DNA of 51,847 bases from Patescibacteria group bacterium (GCA_019428815.1 JAHYJW010000005.1:1-51847); one strand, 5' to 3'; positions 9,394-19,270 are shown, numbered from the stretch's first letter. The notes: a model not told the origin generated them from the letters alone. Numbers and translations: made by a program.

Positions 9394-12300
9394 CTAAAGC
9401 CAAGAACCTAACTTTTCTTGTTTTTCTGCCTCTTTACCAAAAACCGAGTCTATGTATCTTTTTGTTAATTCAAGGCTTTGTTTTATATAAGGGGAAAGAT
9501 GATACTTTTTTGCTAGATCTAATGCTGGTTCAAGATATTTTTTAATCCCCCCCTCATGTGTAGTGAATATTATTTTTCCCCCACATTTAGGACAGATGCC
9601 ATTCAAAGGAGGTCTCCTCATTATTTCATTACATGAAACACACCTAAAATCTTGCATAGAAAATTTTCTTAAATTTCCCCTCATATCTTTAATAAAATGT
9701 CTCTCAATTATGAGTCTAGCTGTTTCAGAAGTGTCTACAGCCCTTATTTTCTCAACAAGTTCCATTTGGTGTTGAACCTTTTCTTGCATAGTAGCTAGGA
9801 GTTTATAACTAGAACATCGAACACCCTTATTGATATCTGTTGTATCATGGGTAAATCCTACGCCTACAAAAGGGTCTTTATTTTCTTTAAGAGCTTTTCT
9901 TACATCATAAATGCCACACACTTCTGAGGAATGTTTTTTTTCTTTAGCTAATCTATAAAGTTCAAGAGGATATTCATAAGTAAGCTCAAAATCAAGTATT
10001 TGATCATCAACTTCTCCTGCACTGATTTTAGCATTTAAAACCAGGGGGGAGTCTTGAGTTCCACCCCGATGGCTAGGTAAGAATGTTCTTGAGAAGTTCA
10101 GAAGAACATCCCCCAAAAGGGTGATAGCCATTTCATCGCCATCACAATCCCTTCTAATCGCCGCATGCATATAAGGGCTTGCAAAACATCCTAAGGTATC
10201 TGAAAATCCAACAATTCTAGAGATAACACCTCCACAGTTATGGGGTGCAATACAAACAGTAAGATGTCCAACCAAATCTTCTCTCTTTTTAATATTATAA
10301 AAAGGTTTCATTTTGTAAAATCTTACAAGAACTTCATCTATAAAATTACACACCCTAATGAAAACATCATCAGCTCTATCAGCAGTTTCTGGTGAGCTAG
10401 GAAGTAAAATATCATGGGGTTTTAATTCTAATATCTGGTTTTCTTCAACAAGGTCTTTTCCATAAATATCCTTAGTGTAACCAATTTCTTTCAACTTTTC
10501 AATACTTACAAAAGCTTCTTTTGGTTTAAAAGAAACAAGAGGCATTTCAGTTGCATCATATCTCACCGTTCCGTCTTTGTTAACTTGTAAATTAAAATAA
10601 GCCCTTAAAATTCCCTTTTCAAGTCTTTCGGCAAAGTGACTTTCAGAACTAGTTCCTCTAATTCCTTTAATCAGAGGAGGCATCTTTTCATTAGAGAACC
10701 CCAACGCCTCTTTAGCTCTTTCAGTATAATGACAAATGTCTATAGGCCTATAATAAGTATCCTTAGCTCTCTGATGAACCTTACATTTATCAAAAGAGGT
10801 TTCTCCACATTCTGGACAGTAAAACATTTTCTTGGTTGGTTTATTACATGTTTCACACAAGCTGAAGATTGTTTCTTTTTTACAAAATTCACAGTAATAA
10901 ATAGGAAATTCTCCATTAACTTTTCCTACCTCATAAGCTGCTTGTAAACTTCTTAGTCTGCCCCCTTCGCTACCCACAGTAAAAAGTGCATTAGGACTCC
11001 CAGTAAGTTTTCTTAGTTTAGATTTTTCAGGACGGCCCATCCGGGCACCAATAAACTCCCCAGATTTATCTTCGATTTTGAACTGAGAAAGAAGATTAAT
11101 CATAGAGAGAATCTCATCTCCTTCAGAGATTTCTTTTTCATTTACAATAAACTCTTCAATTGCAGATTGAATAAGCATTAAAGGTTTTCTTAAAAGATTT
11201 TCTTCTTCCAAGATACTCAGGTCAACTCCAAGATTTAAAAGGAGTGCCTCACTATTAAGGGGGTTTATGACCACATTTTCAATAGTCACATCATGTTCAA
11301 TACCTAATAATTCTAAAGCCCTTTTTCCATTTTTAAAAAATTCTTGATTGGATTTATTATAAGGCAAGATTATTTTCTTATCTATTTTTGAATTTTTTAA
11401 CCATTCCAATAATCCAAAAAACTGTTCTTTAGAAATCTGGTTCCAGTAAAAGATATATGAGGGATGTAAAGGAATTCCATTTTCTTTACTTATTCTGATA
11501 GCATCTTTAAGATCAACATTAAAGGGATCTAACTCTTTTGCTAAGCTAGAGTTTTTTTCTTTTAATTCTAATTTCCAGATTTCTTCAACATAACCAGGTT
11601 TTATTAGTTTAGCGTTTCTATTTAAGACATCACTAAAAGGAAAGAGAATATCTCCCAGATAGACTATTTCTTCAACATCATTATAAATTTTTTTAGCTTC
11701 TTCTTTTGTTTTTAATTTTTTTACGCTGCCATTAAAAATTTTGACTATAGGGCCATCAACTTTATCGCAAACATTTACAATACATCCTTTAGAAGGTTTT
11801 TCTATTTTAAGTTGGGTACCTATTGCAATAAAAGAGTCTGTTATTGCCATGGTTGCGGGATGTAAAGCAACACCACTAAAACCTGAATTTCTACCTCGAC
11901 CATATCTAAATCTAAATGCCCCTGATTGAGAGGGATGGCCAAAGATAGGTCTTCCAGCAACCAGATCCTTGATATAGGTGGGAGAACTGTCTGTTTTACC
12001 AGTATTTCTTTTTTCATGTAATTCAGAGTATTCCTCTAAAAAATTAAAACCTGTAGATTCTAAACCTCTTTCTTTCATTTTGTTTAGGAGTCTCAAACCT
12101 TTGGTAGCTTTTTGAGCAAGCCCTTCTGAAAAGATTAAACACATCCCTCCTCTGATGTAATTGGTTTTTACTCTTTCCAAATTTTTATAATTTGAAACTT
12201 CGATTTTTTCTGTGGGTTCTCCATCTATTTGTATGGGCAAATTTTTAGCTAAAAACAAAATTTCTTCTTCAGTTGGCATGTATTGTAGATTGGTAACCCT

Positions 12301-12888
12301 ATCATGGTAATCTTGATTTTCAATAACGTAACGCTGAATTTCTTCAGGGGAGGGGTCGTAGCGAGCATATCCAAAAAGTTCTCTCAAGTAGTCTACCAAC
12401 ATCAATCCTAAACAAGAAGCAGTGGTTCCTGCACTTCTGATAGGTCCAGAAAAATAGGCAATAAAATATTCTTCCCCTTTTTTTGTTTTTCCGAGTTCAA
12501 TTCCTGTAAAACCTTCAATTGGAGAAGATACCACCCCAAGTGTATTATAAGCAAATCCAATTCTAATGCCGGCTTCTATTGCCTCAATTAAACTTGAAAA
12601 TTTACAAAATTTCTGTTTTGCAACTTCTTCTGCAATCTTAAATGAAACCATTGGATCTAGTTTACCATATAACTCTTCAAACTTCAGGATTCTCTTTACA
12701 ATACCGGAATTTTCCATCTGGGGATAAAGCGTAGAAATAAGACCCACAACTTTTTCAGCAAGACTTTTTGTAAGAGGGATTTCAACCTTATTTGTAGGAT
12801 CTAATCCTTTTTTTCTTGCTTCTTCTGCAAAACGATAGACTTCTTTTGTTTTCTCTTCAATTTCTTTAAAGTAATTTTGAGTGTTCAT
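9394..12888 (-). CDS. polC: DNA polymerase D large catalytic subunit (DP2)
   Basis: 1164 residues, the normal DP2 length, with no intein. This is the polymerase subunit of the archaeal replicative D-family enzyme, whose core is of the two-barrel type related to RNA polymerases. The catalytic motif DCDGDE is at residues 914-919 (the DxD pair that binds Mg2+). It lies in the conserved block running on to LPSHRGGTQDSPLVLNA. Zinc sites are visible at C666-x2-C669 and following CxxC pairs, and near the C-terminus (CVSCNE ... CPKCGG). The N-terminal conserved part (YFSGPIRSAGTTA) is present. It follows the small subunit gene by 18 bases, an operon, and lies close to orc1/cdc6 and the predicted origin. 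The end sequence KQEKLGSWL fits the PCNA-contact region position but no clear PIP box was confirmed. Confidence 0.97.
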   Translation of the reverse strand: MNTQNYFKEIEEKTKEVYRFAEEARKKGLDPTNKVEIPLTKSLAEKVVGLISTLYPQMENSGIVKRILKFEELYGKLDPMVSFKIAEEVAKQKFCKFSSLIEAIEAGIRIGFAYNTLGVVSSPIEGFTGIELGKTKKGEEYFIAYFSGPIRSAGTTASCLGLMLVDYLRELFGYARYDPSPEEIQRYVIENQDYHDRVTNLQYMPTEEEILFLAKNLPIQIDGEPTEKIEVSNYKNLERVKTNYIRGGMCLIFSEGLAQKATKGLRLLNKMKERGLESTGFNFLEEYSELHEKRNTGKTDSSPTYIKDLVAGRPIFGHPSQSGAFRFRYGRGRNSGFSGVALHPATMAITDSFIAIGTQLKIEKPSKGCIVNVCDKVDGPIVKIFNGSVKKLKTKEEAKKIYNDVEEIVYLGDILFPFSDVLNRNAKLIKPGYVEEIWKLELKEKNSSLAKELDPFNVDLKDAIRISKENGIPLHPSYIFYWNQISKEQFFGLLEWLKNSKIDKKIILPYNKSNQEFFKNGKRALELLGIEHDVTIENVVINPLNSEALLLNLGVDLSILEEENLLRKPLMLIQSAIEEFIVNEKEISEGDEILSMINLLSQFKIEDKSGEFIGARMGRPEKSKLRKLTGSPNALFTVGSEGGRLRSLQAAYEVGKVNGEFPIYYCEFCKKETIFSLCETCNKPTKKMFYCPECGETSFDKCKVHQRAKDTYYRPIDICHYTERAKEALGFSNEKMPPLIKGIRGTSSESHFAERLEKGILRAYFNLQVNKDGTVRYDATEMPLVSFKPKEAFVSIEKLKEIGYTKDIYGKDLVEENQILELKPHDILLPSSPETADRADDVFIRVCNFIDEVLVRFYKMKPFYNIKKREDLVGHLTVCIAPHNCGGVISRIVGFSDTLGCFASPYMHAAIRRDCDGDEMAITLLGDVLLNFSRTFLPSHRGGTQDSPLVLNAKISAGEVDDQILDFELTYEYPLELYRLAKEKKHSSEVCGIYDVRKALKENKDPFVGVGFTHDTTDINKGVRCSSYKLLATMQEKVQHQMELVEKIRAVDTSETARLIIERHFIKDMRGNLRKFSMQDFRCVSCNEIMRRPPLNGICPKCGGKIIFTTHEGGIKKYLEPALDLAKKYHLSPYIKQSLELTKRYIDSVFGKEAEKQEKLGSWL

Positions 12889-12906
12889 TTTTTAAGGGTT
12901 TATTTT

Positions 12907-14583
12907 TTATTCAAAATCTAAAATTTTTATGGATCTTGTTTTAGTATTCAACATAGGAACTTTACAAAAATCAGGGGTATTTCCTTTTCGTTTATTATAT
13001 GAGGTTTCTTGCTCCCAAGTAGATGTAGATATAATAAGGACTCCTTTGTAAGAAGAAACTTCCATTTTGTGGGTATGACCCGAAACAAAAATATCTGGAA
13101 CTTTTTTAATTAGAAGTTCATCAATTTTATGTGGAAAATATTGAACTGAAGAATTAGTAGGTGCAAGATGTCTGTTCTTTAGTAAATAAATCATAATTTT
13201 ATCAGGTGCATTAAGTCCTTTTTCAATTAAACTGGGAATATTATTTGCATAATAAGCATAAGAAAAACCATGATAAGTCAAAACATCAAAACCAGAAAAA
13301 TTTAACCTTTTATCTGCTCCAATGTTAACATAAGAGGGGTTAGGAGTAAAAATCAGATTTTTTAAATTATAAAGTGGCCAAGCATATTTTTCGTCTAAGG
13401 GGGGTTGAGGTTCCATAAGTCTTACCCCATCATGATTTCCAGGAGAGATAATAATCTGAATATCTTTCCTAATTTTTCCTAAAAGATTTGCCAATCCCTG
13501 AAACTGCTCTTCAATATCTTCAACATAAAGATCTTTTTGTTGAGAGGGGTAGTTTCCTACGCCTGCAACTACGTCTCCTAAGATAAATAGATATTTTATT
13601 TTTTTTATTTGATCAAGGTTTGTATTAGAAACTTCTCCATTAATATACCTTATAAATTTTTTAAAATTTTCTTCCATAAAAAGTTTACTCCCATAATGTA
13701 AATCTCCAATAAAAAGAGCGTATTCTTCTATTGGAGAGTGTTTTTTTTCTAAGGGGCTGATATCTGGCAGAATTATATTATTAACAAAGAAGATATTTTG
13801 ATCTCCAAACCCACTAAATCCTAAAATCGTATCTAGAGATATTTCTTCTGCTAAAGCATAAATTTCTGGTTTGTTCTGGTTTATTATAACCTTTATTTTT
13901 CCGGTGAGATCCTCAACTTCAAACATAAGGTTCTTATTTTTAGTTACCTTCTTTTGAGAGACCATTCCAATTATAGAAACTTTTTTACTTTGGCTTGAAA
14001 GTTTATTTATTGATACCAAGTCATTTAAGTCTCTATGTTCTTGTAAGATTTCTTTCATTTCAGAGAATCTGTTTCTCAAATTTTTAACAAAATCGCCAAC
14101 TTCTATCTTTTTAATTAAAGGTTGTTTTTTAGACAAAACAATTACCTTTTTGTTTTCTTCGGATTCGATGATATCTTTTTTTCTTTCTTCTTGATGAATG
14201 ATCGAAGTATAATCGGGGGATTCTTTTGAAGAAACAAAATCTTTTGATGAGAGCAAGGGGGTGTTTTTTAAAATAATTTCTTCTGAAGGACTATTTTCTG
14301 AAATTTTCTTTGAGATCTCAATTTCGATTCCAAGTTTTATTTTTAGTTTTTCTAATTTTTCTTGGCTTTCTTTGGGTAAATCTAAAACAAGATCTTTAAC
14401 AATTTCTTTGTTATTTTCAAGTAAACTCTTAGTTATTATCCTACTTTTGGTACACTCCCGAATTTTTTCCATAACTAGCTGGACGGATTCTATATCTTTT
14501 GTATCACTTAACAAATTTAATACTTCTTTATCTATTAATAATCCTTTTTCAATACAAAATTTTAAAATCTCTTTTTGGTCCAT
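12907..14583 (-). CDS. polB: DNA polymerase D small subunit (DP1), 3'-5' exonuclease
   Basis: 558 residues. After an N-terminal helical/linker part comes an OB fold (around VSIIGMVSQKKVTKNKNLMF, ~205-265) and a calcineurin-like phosphoesterase domain. Its metal-binding blocks are all present: GDLHYGS (~292), LGDVVAG (~335), PGNHDG (~383), TYHG (~428) and GHTHKM (~502). The proofreading nuclease should therefore be active, unlike the degenerate eukaryotic B-subunits. It is upstream partner of the large subunit in a two-gene operon. Start ATG 14583 gives the usual small helical N-terminal domain (MDQKEILKF). Confidence 0.96.
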   Translation of the reverse strand: MDQKEILKFCIEKGLLIDKEVLNLLSDTKDIESVQLVMEKIRECTKSRIITKSLLENNKEIVKDLVLDLPKESQEKLEKLKIKLGIEIEISKKISENSPSEEIILKNTPLLSSKDFVSSKESPDYTSIIHQEERKKDIIESEENKKVIVLSKKQPLIKKIEVGDFVKNLRNRFSEMKEILQEHRDLNDLVSINKLSSQSKKVSIIGMVSQKKVTKNKNLMFEVEDLTGKIKVIINQNKPEIYALAEEISLDTILGFSGFGDQNIFFVNNIILPDISPLEKKHSPIEEYALFIGDLHYGSKLFMEENFKKFIRYINGEVSNTNLDQIKKIKYLFILGDVVAGVGNYPSQQKDLYVEDIEEQFQGLANLLGKIRKDIQIIISPGNHDGVRLMEPQPPLDEKYAWPLYNLKNLIFTPNPSYVNIGADKRLNFSGFDVLTYHGFSYAYYANNIPSLIEKGLNAPDKIMIYLLKNRHLAPTNSSVQYFPHKIDELLIKKVPDIFVSGHTHKMEVSSYKGVLIISTSTWEQETSYNKRKGNTPDFCKVPMLNTKTRSIKILDFE

Positions 14584-14728
14584 TTTGTTCTTTATTTTAA
14601 AAGTTTAAATTAAGGCGGCTTTTATTTTAAGATGCTCTATCTAATCTAAAATTAACTTTTTTAATATTTAGGAAATTGTTTAAATTCAAAAGGCATATCC
14701 AATACCCAGAGAGTATTTTCAAGGAAAT

Positions 14729-15937
14729 TTATTTATAATCTAATACTTCTTCAATGATGGCTTTAGATTTTTCAATCAGAGATTTTGAAATTGCAAGTTT
14801 TATTTCCCTCATTCTTCCACCCCTCCCTTTTGAAATAACTCTTACATTAATAATGCCTAACATATCAAATTCTTGAATGATATCTCCTACTCTTCTTTGG
14901 GTAAGAACTTCAGATTTATTTTTTATACAAAGTTCTTGATAATGGTTATAAACATCTCCTGTAAAAAAAGGACCCTCTTTGTGCTCTGATAGTTTAATGA
15001 TAGAATAAAGTACATATTGAAATTGTTTAGGTTCTGTTTTGATAACTTCTAAAATTTTTTCTCTTTCAATTTTAGTGTTAGATTCATCTATATGTTTTAA
15101 GAGTATTTTTTTAGAACCTTCTCTTTCCGCAATTTCTCCAGCGATTCTCAAAAGGTCTAATGCTCTTCTAGCATCACCATGTTCTCTAGCAGCAAAAGCA
15201 GCACATTTAGCTATAACTCCCTCAGCTATAGCATTTTCTTTAAAACTATCTCTAGCTCTTTGATTTAAAATTTCTTGAAGTTGTATTGCATTATAAGGTG
15301 AAAATACCACCTCTTCTTCAGATAGACTACTTCTTACTCTGGGGTCTATCCCTTCTAAAAAAGTCAAATCATTACTTATTCCCACTACACAAATTTGGGT
15401 CTGAGATAACTCTGAATTAAGTCTTGTAAGATTATAAAGAAAATCTGTAGATATTTTTTTAACAGCTTGATCTATTTCATCAAGTATAAGAATTAAGATT
15501 TGTTTTTCAGAGTCTAATATTTCTATAAATTTGTTATAAACTGTTTCAGTAGGTAAGCCTGTATTAGGTATTTCTTGGCCTAATTTTTTTATTAATTCAG
15601 CAAGAATTCTATATTCCGTATCAGATACTTTCTTTAGCTTACAATTAAGGTATTCTATTCTTAATTGGAAATCATTATCTTTTTTTACCCTTCGAAGTAA
15701 TTCATCTTTTACATAATGTATAGAAAGAGTCTTACCTGTACCTGTTTTGCCATAAAGGAAGATATTACTTGATTTTTCTCCTCTTAGAGTTGGTGCGAGA
15801 ATAGAAGCAATTTGTTTGATTTGTTCACTCCTATGAGGTATTTCATGGGGCATATAATTGGATTGTAATACAGATTTATCTTTAAAGATGTAATTATTAT
15901 CAAAAGATTCAAAAATTTTATCTAATTCTTCTCTCAT
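14729..15937 (-). CDS. cdc6: Orc1/Cdc6 replication initiator
   Basis: 402 residues, typical for archaeal Orc1/Cdc6. This AAA+ ATPase binds origin recognition boxes and loads MCM. Walker A GKTGTGKT is at 63-70, Walker B LILDEID near 150-156, sensor 1 in VVGISND, sensor 2 in RRALDLLR, and a C-terminal winged helix ends in GRGGRMREI. It is transcribed away from the AT-rich region just upstream, which carries three origin-box-like repeats; this is the usual archaeal arrangement of initiator next to its origin. The only initiator gene seen in this window. Confidence 0.96.
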   Translation of the reverse strand: MREELDKIFESFDNNYIFKDKSVLQSNYMPHEIPHRSEQIKQIASILAPTLRGEKSSNIFLYGKTGTGKTLSIHYVKDELLRRVKKDNDFQLRIEYLNCKLKKVSDTEYRILAELIKKLGQEIPNTGLPTETVYNKFIEILDSEKQILILILDEIDQAVKKISTDFLYNLTRLNSELSQTQICVVGISNDLTFLEGIDPRVRSSLSEEEVVFSPYNAIQLQEILNQRARDSFKENAIAEGVIAKCAAFAAREHGDARRALDLLRIAGEIAEREGSKKILLKHIDESNTKIEREKILEVIKTEPKQFQYVLYSIIKLSEHKEGPFFTGDVYNHYQELCIKNKSEVLTQRRVGDIIQEFDMLGIINVRVISKGRGGRMREIKLAISKSLIEKSKAIIEEVLDYK

Positions 15938-15985
15938 TTTTTATTTTTATTAAAGATTATTAAACAATTTAAAGGTTATTAAACA

Positions 15986-16008
15986 CACACGTCTGTTTCT
16001 TATGGAAA
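15986..16008 (-). promoter_or_regulatory. ORB-like element 1
   Basis: On the minus strand the core reads TTTCCATAAGAAA followed by CAGACGTGTG. The imperfect dyad plus a downstream G/T-rich tail matches the plan of archaeal origin recognition boxes (dyad plus G-string). It shares 12-13 core bases with element 2. Confidence 0.6.
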
Positions 16009-16083
16009 AAAGAAAATTTAATAAATCTCAACGAGAAAAAATTTTTTTCTTATATAAAAGGTTATGACTACTAATAAAGAAAA

Positions 16084-16105
16084 ACACCTCTATTTCTTAT
16101 GGAAA
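16084..16105 (-). promoter_or_regulatory. ORB-like element 2
   Basis: On the minus strand the core is TTTCCATAAGAAA followed by TAGAGGTG. The tail nearly matches that of element 4 (TAGAGGGG). It has the same orientation as element 1 and sits directly left of the A/T-only stretch. Confidence 0.65.
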
Positions 16106-16110
16106 CCACT

Positions 16111-16232
16111 TTTTAAAAAATAAAATAATTTTATCTATATATTATATCATATTATATTATATTATATTATATTATATATATTTTTATAAATAAAAAATAA
16201 AAAATAAAAAATAAAAAATTCTTTTTTAAATA
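16111..16232. repeat. AT-rich duplex-unwinding element
   Basis: About 120 bases with only three C and no G. The left part is tandem ATATT pentamers and the right part four copies of a TAAAAAA-type heptamer. Such easily melted repeats mark archaeal origins. Here it lies between oppositely oriented ORB-like boxes. Confidence 0.7.
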
Positions 16233-16255
16233 TTTCTATAAGAAACAAGGGGGTG
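16233..16255 (+). promoter_or_regulatory. ORB-like element 3
   Basis: TTTCTATAAGAAA followed by CAAGGGGGTG on the plus strand: dyad core plus a five-G string, the best G-string among the three boxes in the gap. Its orientation is opposite to elements 1 and 2, across the A/T stretch. Confidence 0.65.
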
Positions 16256-16350
16256 AGTACCTTTATTTGAATATTCATCTTAATATCCACTAATTTAAAA
16301 ATTTGAAGTAAAAGCTACATATTGAAAAACCTATTTAATTTCATAGAAAA

Positions 16351-16360
16351 GTTTATATAT
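16351..16360 (+). promoter_or_regulatory. TATA-like box of PRC-barrel gene
   Basis: GTTTATATAT lies about 25 bases before the ATG at 16381, as expected for a leaderless archaeal transcript. Confidence 0.55.
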
Positions 16361-16380
16361 TATTTTCTTTTGAATCAAAT

Positions 16381-16641
16381 ATGTCAGATGGAAAAAAACC
16401 CTTTAATCAAGTATTAGGAAAAATGATAGTAACTAAAGAAGGAAAAAGATTAGGTTTTGTCAAAGATATCACCTTTGAAACAAGATCTGGTGAATTAATC
16501 AATATAGTCTTAAAGGATTCAACTCCTTATACAAGAAACTTGAACTTAGAAAAGACTCATTCTAAAGAACTCCTTGTTCCATATAGTGCTATTATTGCTA
16601 TTGGGGACTTTGTGGTTGTTTCAGAAGAAGACTTAGTTTAA
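16381..16641 (+). CDS. PRC-barrel domain protein
   Basis: 86 residues forming a single PRC-barrel: KPFNQVLGKMIVTKEGKRLG, then VKDITFETRSGELINIVLK and a final strand block LLVPYSAIIAIGDFVVV. Small archaeal PRC-barrel proteins include CdpB-type cell-division partners of CdpA/FtsZ and others of unknown role. It is the first gene to the right of the predicted origin and probably leaderless. Family call is firm; the division role is only a possibility. Confidence 0.85.
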   Translation: MSDGKKPFNQVLGKMIVTKEGKRLGFVKDITFETRSGELINIVLKDSTPYTRNLNLEKTHSKELLVPYSAIIAIGDFVVVSEEDLV

Positions 16642-16695
16642 TCCTAATTTAATAAAAACCAAAAGTTTAAAAATCTCTTTAAGATTTATTTAACT

Positions 16696-17121
16696 ATGAA
16701 AGTTATAGGTTTTAATTTTACTAAAATAGATGCTGAAAAAATAAAAGAAAATTCAGAGGGCTTAAAATTAAAAATTGGCACATCCATAGATATTTCTCAA
16801 ATTAAAGAAGTAAAGTTTAAGATTCTTAAAACAAAAGAACATATTTTAGGTATAGACTTTAGTTTTAATGTCAAATACGAGCCTGATATGGCTAAAGTAA
16901 GCTTACTAGGGAAACTTTTAGTTTCACTTGAACCAAAACTTGCAAAAGAAGTTCTTAATCAATGGAAAGACAAAAAAATGCCTGAAGACTTTAAATTCTT
17001 CTTATTTAATGTAATACTTAAAAAGTCTACTTTAAAGGCATTATACATCGAAGAAGACTTAAATTTACCGCTTCATATGCCTATGCCTTCTTTTAAGAAA
17101 GAAAATAAGGAAAGTAATTAA
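16696..17121 (+). CDS. Unknown protein with SecB-like C-terminal tail
   Basis: 141 residues, soluble. Alternating beta-strand patterns (LKLKIGTSIDISQIKEVKFKIL, split by turns) are followed by a C-terminal helix and the tail NLPLHMPMPSF. The order of strands, helix and a Leu/Pro-rich tail resembles the export chaperone SecB, whose members end in sequences like LPPINF. Similarity is weak and unaligned. A TATA-like GTTTAAAAAT lies about 30 bases upstream. It sits between the PRC-barrel gene and a small winged-helix gene on the same strand. Confidence 0.6.
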   Translation: MKVIGFNFTKIDAEKIKENSEGLKLKIGTSIDISQIKEVKFKILKTKEHILGIDFSFNVKYEPDMAKVSLLGKLLVSLEPKLAKEVLNQWKDKKMPEDFKFFLFNVILKKSTLKALYIEEDLNLPLHMPMPSFKKENKESN

Positions 17122-17143
17122 ACTTATTTAATTTCTTTTTTTT

Positions 17144-17419
17144 ATGAAAATTTCTGAAGGAAAAAGGACTAAAATTTCTGAACAAATACTCTCTGTTCTT
17201 TTTTCCAATATGCCTAAATCCTTATTTACATCTCATATCGCCAAAGAAATCGCAAGGGATGAAGAATTCATTAAAAATCTTTTAATTGAATTAAAAAAAC
17301 AAGATTTAATAACAGAAATTAACAAAAACCCTTTAGGTAAAAAATATCTAAGAAGATCTAGATGGAGATTAAGTGATAAGGCTTATGAAGCCTATAAAAG
17401 GATGAACAATGCCCTTTAG
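17144..17419 (+). CDS. Small winged-helix DNA-binding protein
   Basis: 91 residues with a clear winged helix-turn-helix: KISEQILSVLFSNM, then SLFTSHIAKEIARDEEFIKNLL (recognition helix region), LKKQDLITEI and a wing GKKYLRRSRWRLS. It is the size of stand-alone archaeal transcription regulators. It lies 22 bases after the SecB-like gene, so likely co-transcribed with it. Target unknown. Confidence 0.7.
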   Translation: MKISEGKRTKISEQILSVLFSNMPKSLFTSHIAKEIARDEEFIKNLLIELKKQDLITEINKNPLGKKYLRRSRWRLSDKAYEAYKRMNNAL

Positions 17420-17462
17420 TTAATATTCCTTTTTGGATATATACTCTTACACAATCTTAAAG

Positions 17463-17472
17463 TTTTTATACT
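17463..17472 (+). promoter_or_regulatory. TATA-like box of coiled-coil/HTH gene 1
   Basis: TTTTTATACT is centred about 25 bases before the ATG at 17492, consistent with a leaderless transcript. Confidence 0.5.
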
Positions 17473-17491
17473 TTTAATATACCTTTTAAAT

Positions 17492-18328
<837 letters not shown>

Positions 18329-18519
18329 GTAGTGCATTCTATATAACTTTTTCTCTTCACCGAATATCTATTAAAAACAAAGATTCACTTTTAATTATCT
18401 CACTTTTTGACCCCTAAGGCTTTAATCTCATTAATTTTAACATTTTTGAATAAAAAACCCCCTCTTTTTATCTCACTTTTATTAATCCAGAACCTTTTTT
18501 AGCTTATCTTTACTCACTT
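18329..18519. other. Convergent intergenic region with CTCACTTTTACT repeats
   Basis: 191 bases between convergent genes. TATCTCACTTTT occurs at about 18397 and 18468, and CTCACTTTTACTCTTTT spans the right edge (about 18513). A second copy of the latter lies inside the neighbouring gene near 18566. T-rich runs on the plus strand could end transcription of the HTH gene. No gene seen. Confidence 0.5.
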
Positions 18520-19143
18520 TTACTCTTTTTTTTGATCTTTATTTTGGTTTTTTTCTTGTTTAACTCTCACTTTTACTCTTTTGAGCATCTTTTCTTTCAT
18601 ATTTTCAGGGATAAATACCCTCTTTTTACCATTTTTTTCAATTATTTCTTCAATCAAACCCTCACTTTTCTGTTTTATACGATTCAAATGACCTCTTACT
18701 GTTGATCTCTCTTTACCTAAAATGGCAGAGACATCTTCATAACTCAATCTCATATCTGAATTTAAAAGAATCCACACGATTGCTCTTTCTGTTACTGAAA
18801 ATTGGTCAAAATTTGGTGATTGAACAGCTGTTTGAACAGCTGTTTGAACAGCATAAACACCTGTTTGTTTATCAAACAGCTGTTTGGGTGTTTGAAATTG
18901 CCTGTTTGGTTTTAGTTCATTCATTATAGAAATCACATTTTTTAATCCCTCTATTTCTTTATTAACCGACGACAAAAGGATTTTAATGTCTTCAATATCT
19001 TTTTTTTGTAAATTTTTTTCAGAATCTAGGTGTTTAATCCAAGCACCCAAAGAGGTAATATCTTTTTTTACCGATTCAAAGCCCTTTTTTGTATCTTCTT
19101 TTAAGGCATCAACCCCCTTTTTTCTAAAAAACCAACCAAACAT
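18520..19143 (-). CDS. Coiled-coil/HTH DNA-binding protein, paralogue 2
   Basis: 207 residues with the same plan as the gene at 17492. An N-terminal coiled coil (KGFESVKKDITSLGAWIKHL and IEDIKILLSSVNKEIEGLKN) is followed by a Gln/Thr/Val linker with AVQTAVQTAVQS (~105-125). A helix-turn-helix domain contains VTERAIVWILLNSD and LGKERSTVRGHLNRIKQ, and a very basic tail closes the protein. Linker DNA carries three full AACAGCTGTT palindromes plus a half site. It is convergent with paralogue 1, and the two read toward a shared repeat-rich gap. Probably a DNA-bridging or regulatory protein that binds its own locus; function inferred. Confidence 0.72.
   Translation of the reverse strand: MFGWFFRKKGVDALKEDTKKGFESVKKDITSLGAWIKHLDSEKNLQKKDIEDIKILLSSVNKEIEGLKNVISIMNELKPNRQFQTPKQLFDKQTGVYAVQTAVQTAVQSPNFDQFSVTERAIVWILLNSDMRLSYEDVSAILGKERSTVRGHLNRIKQKSEGLIEEIIEKNGKKRVFIPENMKEKMLKRVKVRVKQEKNQNKDQKKE
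18823..18886. repeat. Cluster of AACAGCTGTT palindromes within paralogue 2
   Basis: Perfect 10-bp palindromes at 18823-18832 and 18835-18844 (12-bp spacing), a half site at 18847, and the full CAAACAGCTGTTTG at 18873-18886. The same bases are read in two frames (KQLF at one site, VQTAVQ at others), arguing that the DNA, not the peptide, is conserved. Confidence 0.75.
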
Positions 19144-19270
19144 ATCATTATGTATCTTTTATCCTTTAAAAATCTTTTTCTTTTTCGACGACAATTCTTT
19201 AATTATACTCTTTTAATATGTTTAAAAGGGGATCCTTAATTTGACTTGATTATGTGTCGAAGAACCTCGA

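Larger units (their letters stand above)
15938..16380. other. Candidate chromosomal replication origin
   Basis: A 443-bp gene-free region between orc1/cdc6 (minus) and the PRC-barrel gene (plus). It holds two origin-recognition-box-like repeats in minus orientation, an almost pure A/T stretch of about 120 bp, then a third box in plus orientation with a GGGGG run. Inverted boxes flanking a melting region beside orc1/cdc6 is the layout known for Sulfolobus and Pyrococcus origins. Two nearby TTAAAGGTTATTAAA-type sequences (15969-15982) may serve the initiator promoter. Confidence 0.75.

Noticed and set aside
10636-11929. Antisense open frames inside the polD large-subunit gene
   Set aside because: The opposite strand encodes the highly conserved polymerase; these frames have no start signals and are by-products of its codon use.
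9394-12888. Possible intein in the polD large subunit
   Set aside because: Total length 1164 residues is normal and no splicing motifs or endonuclease blocks interrupt the conserved regions.
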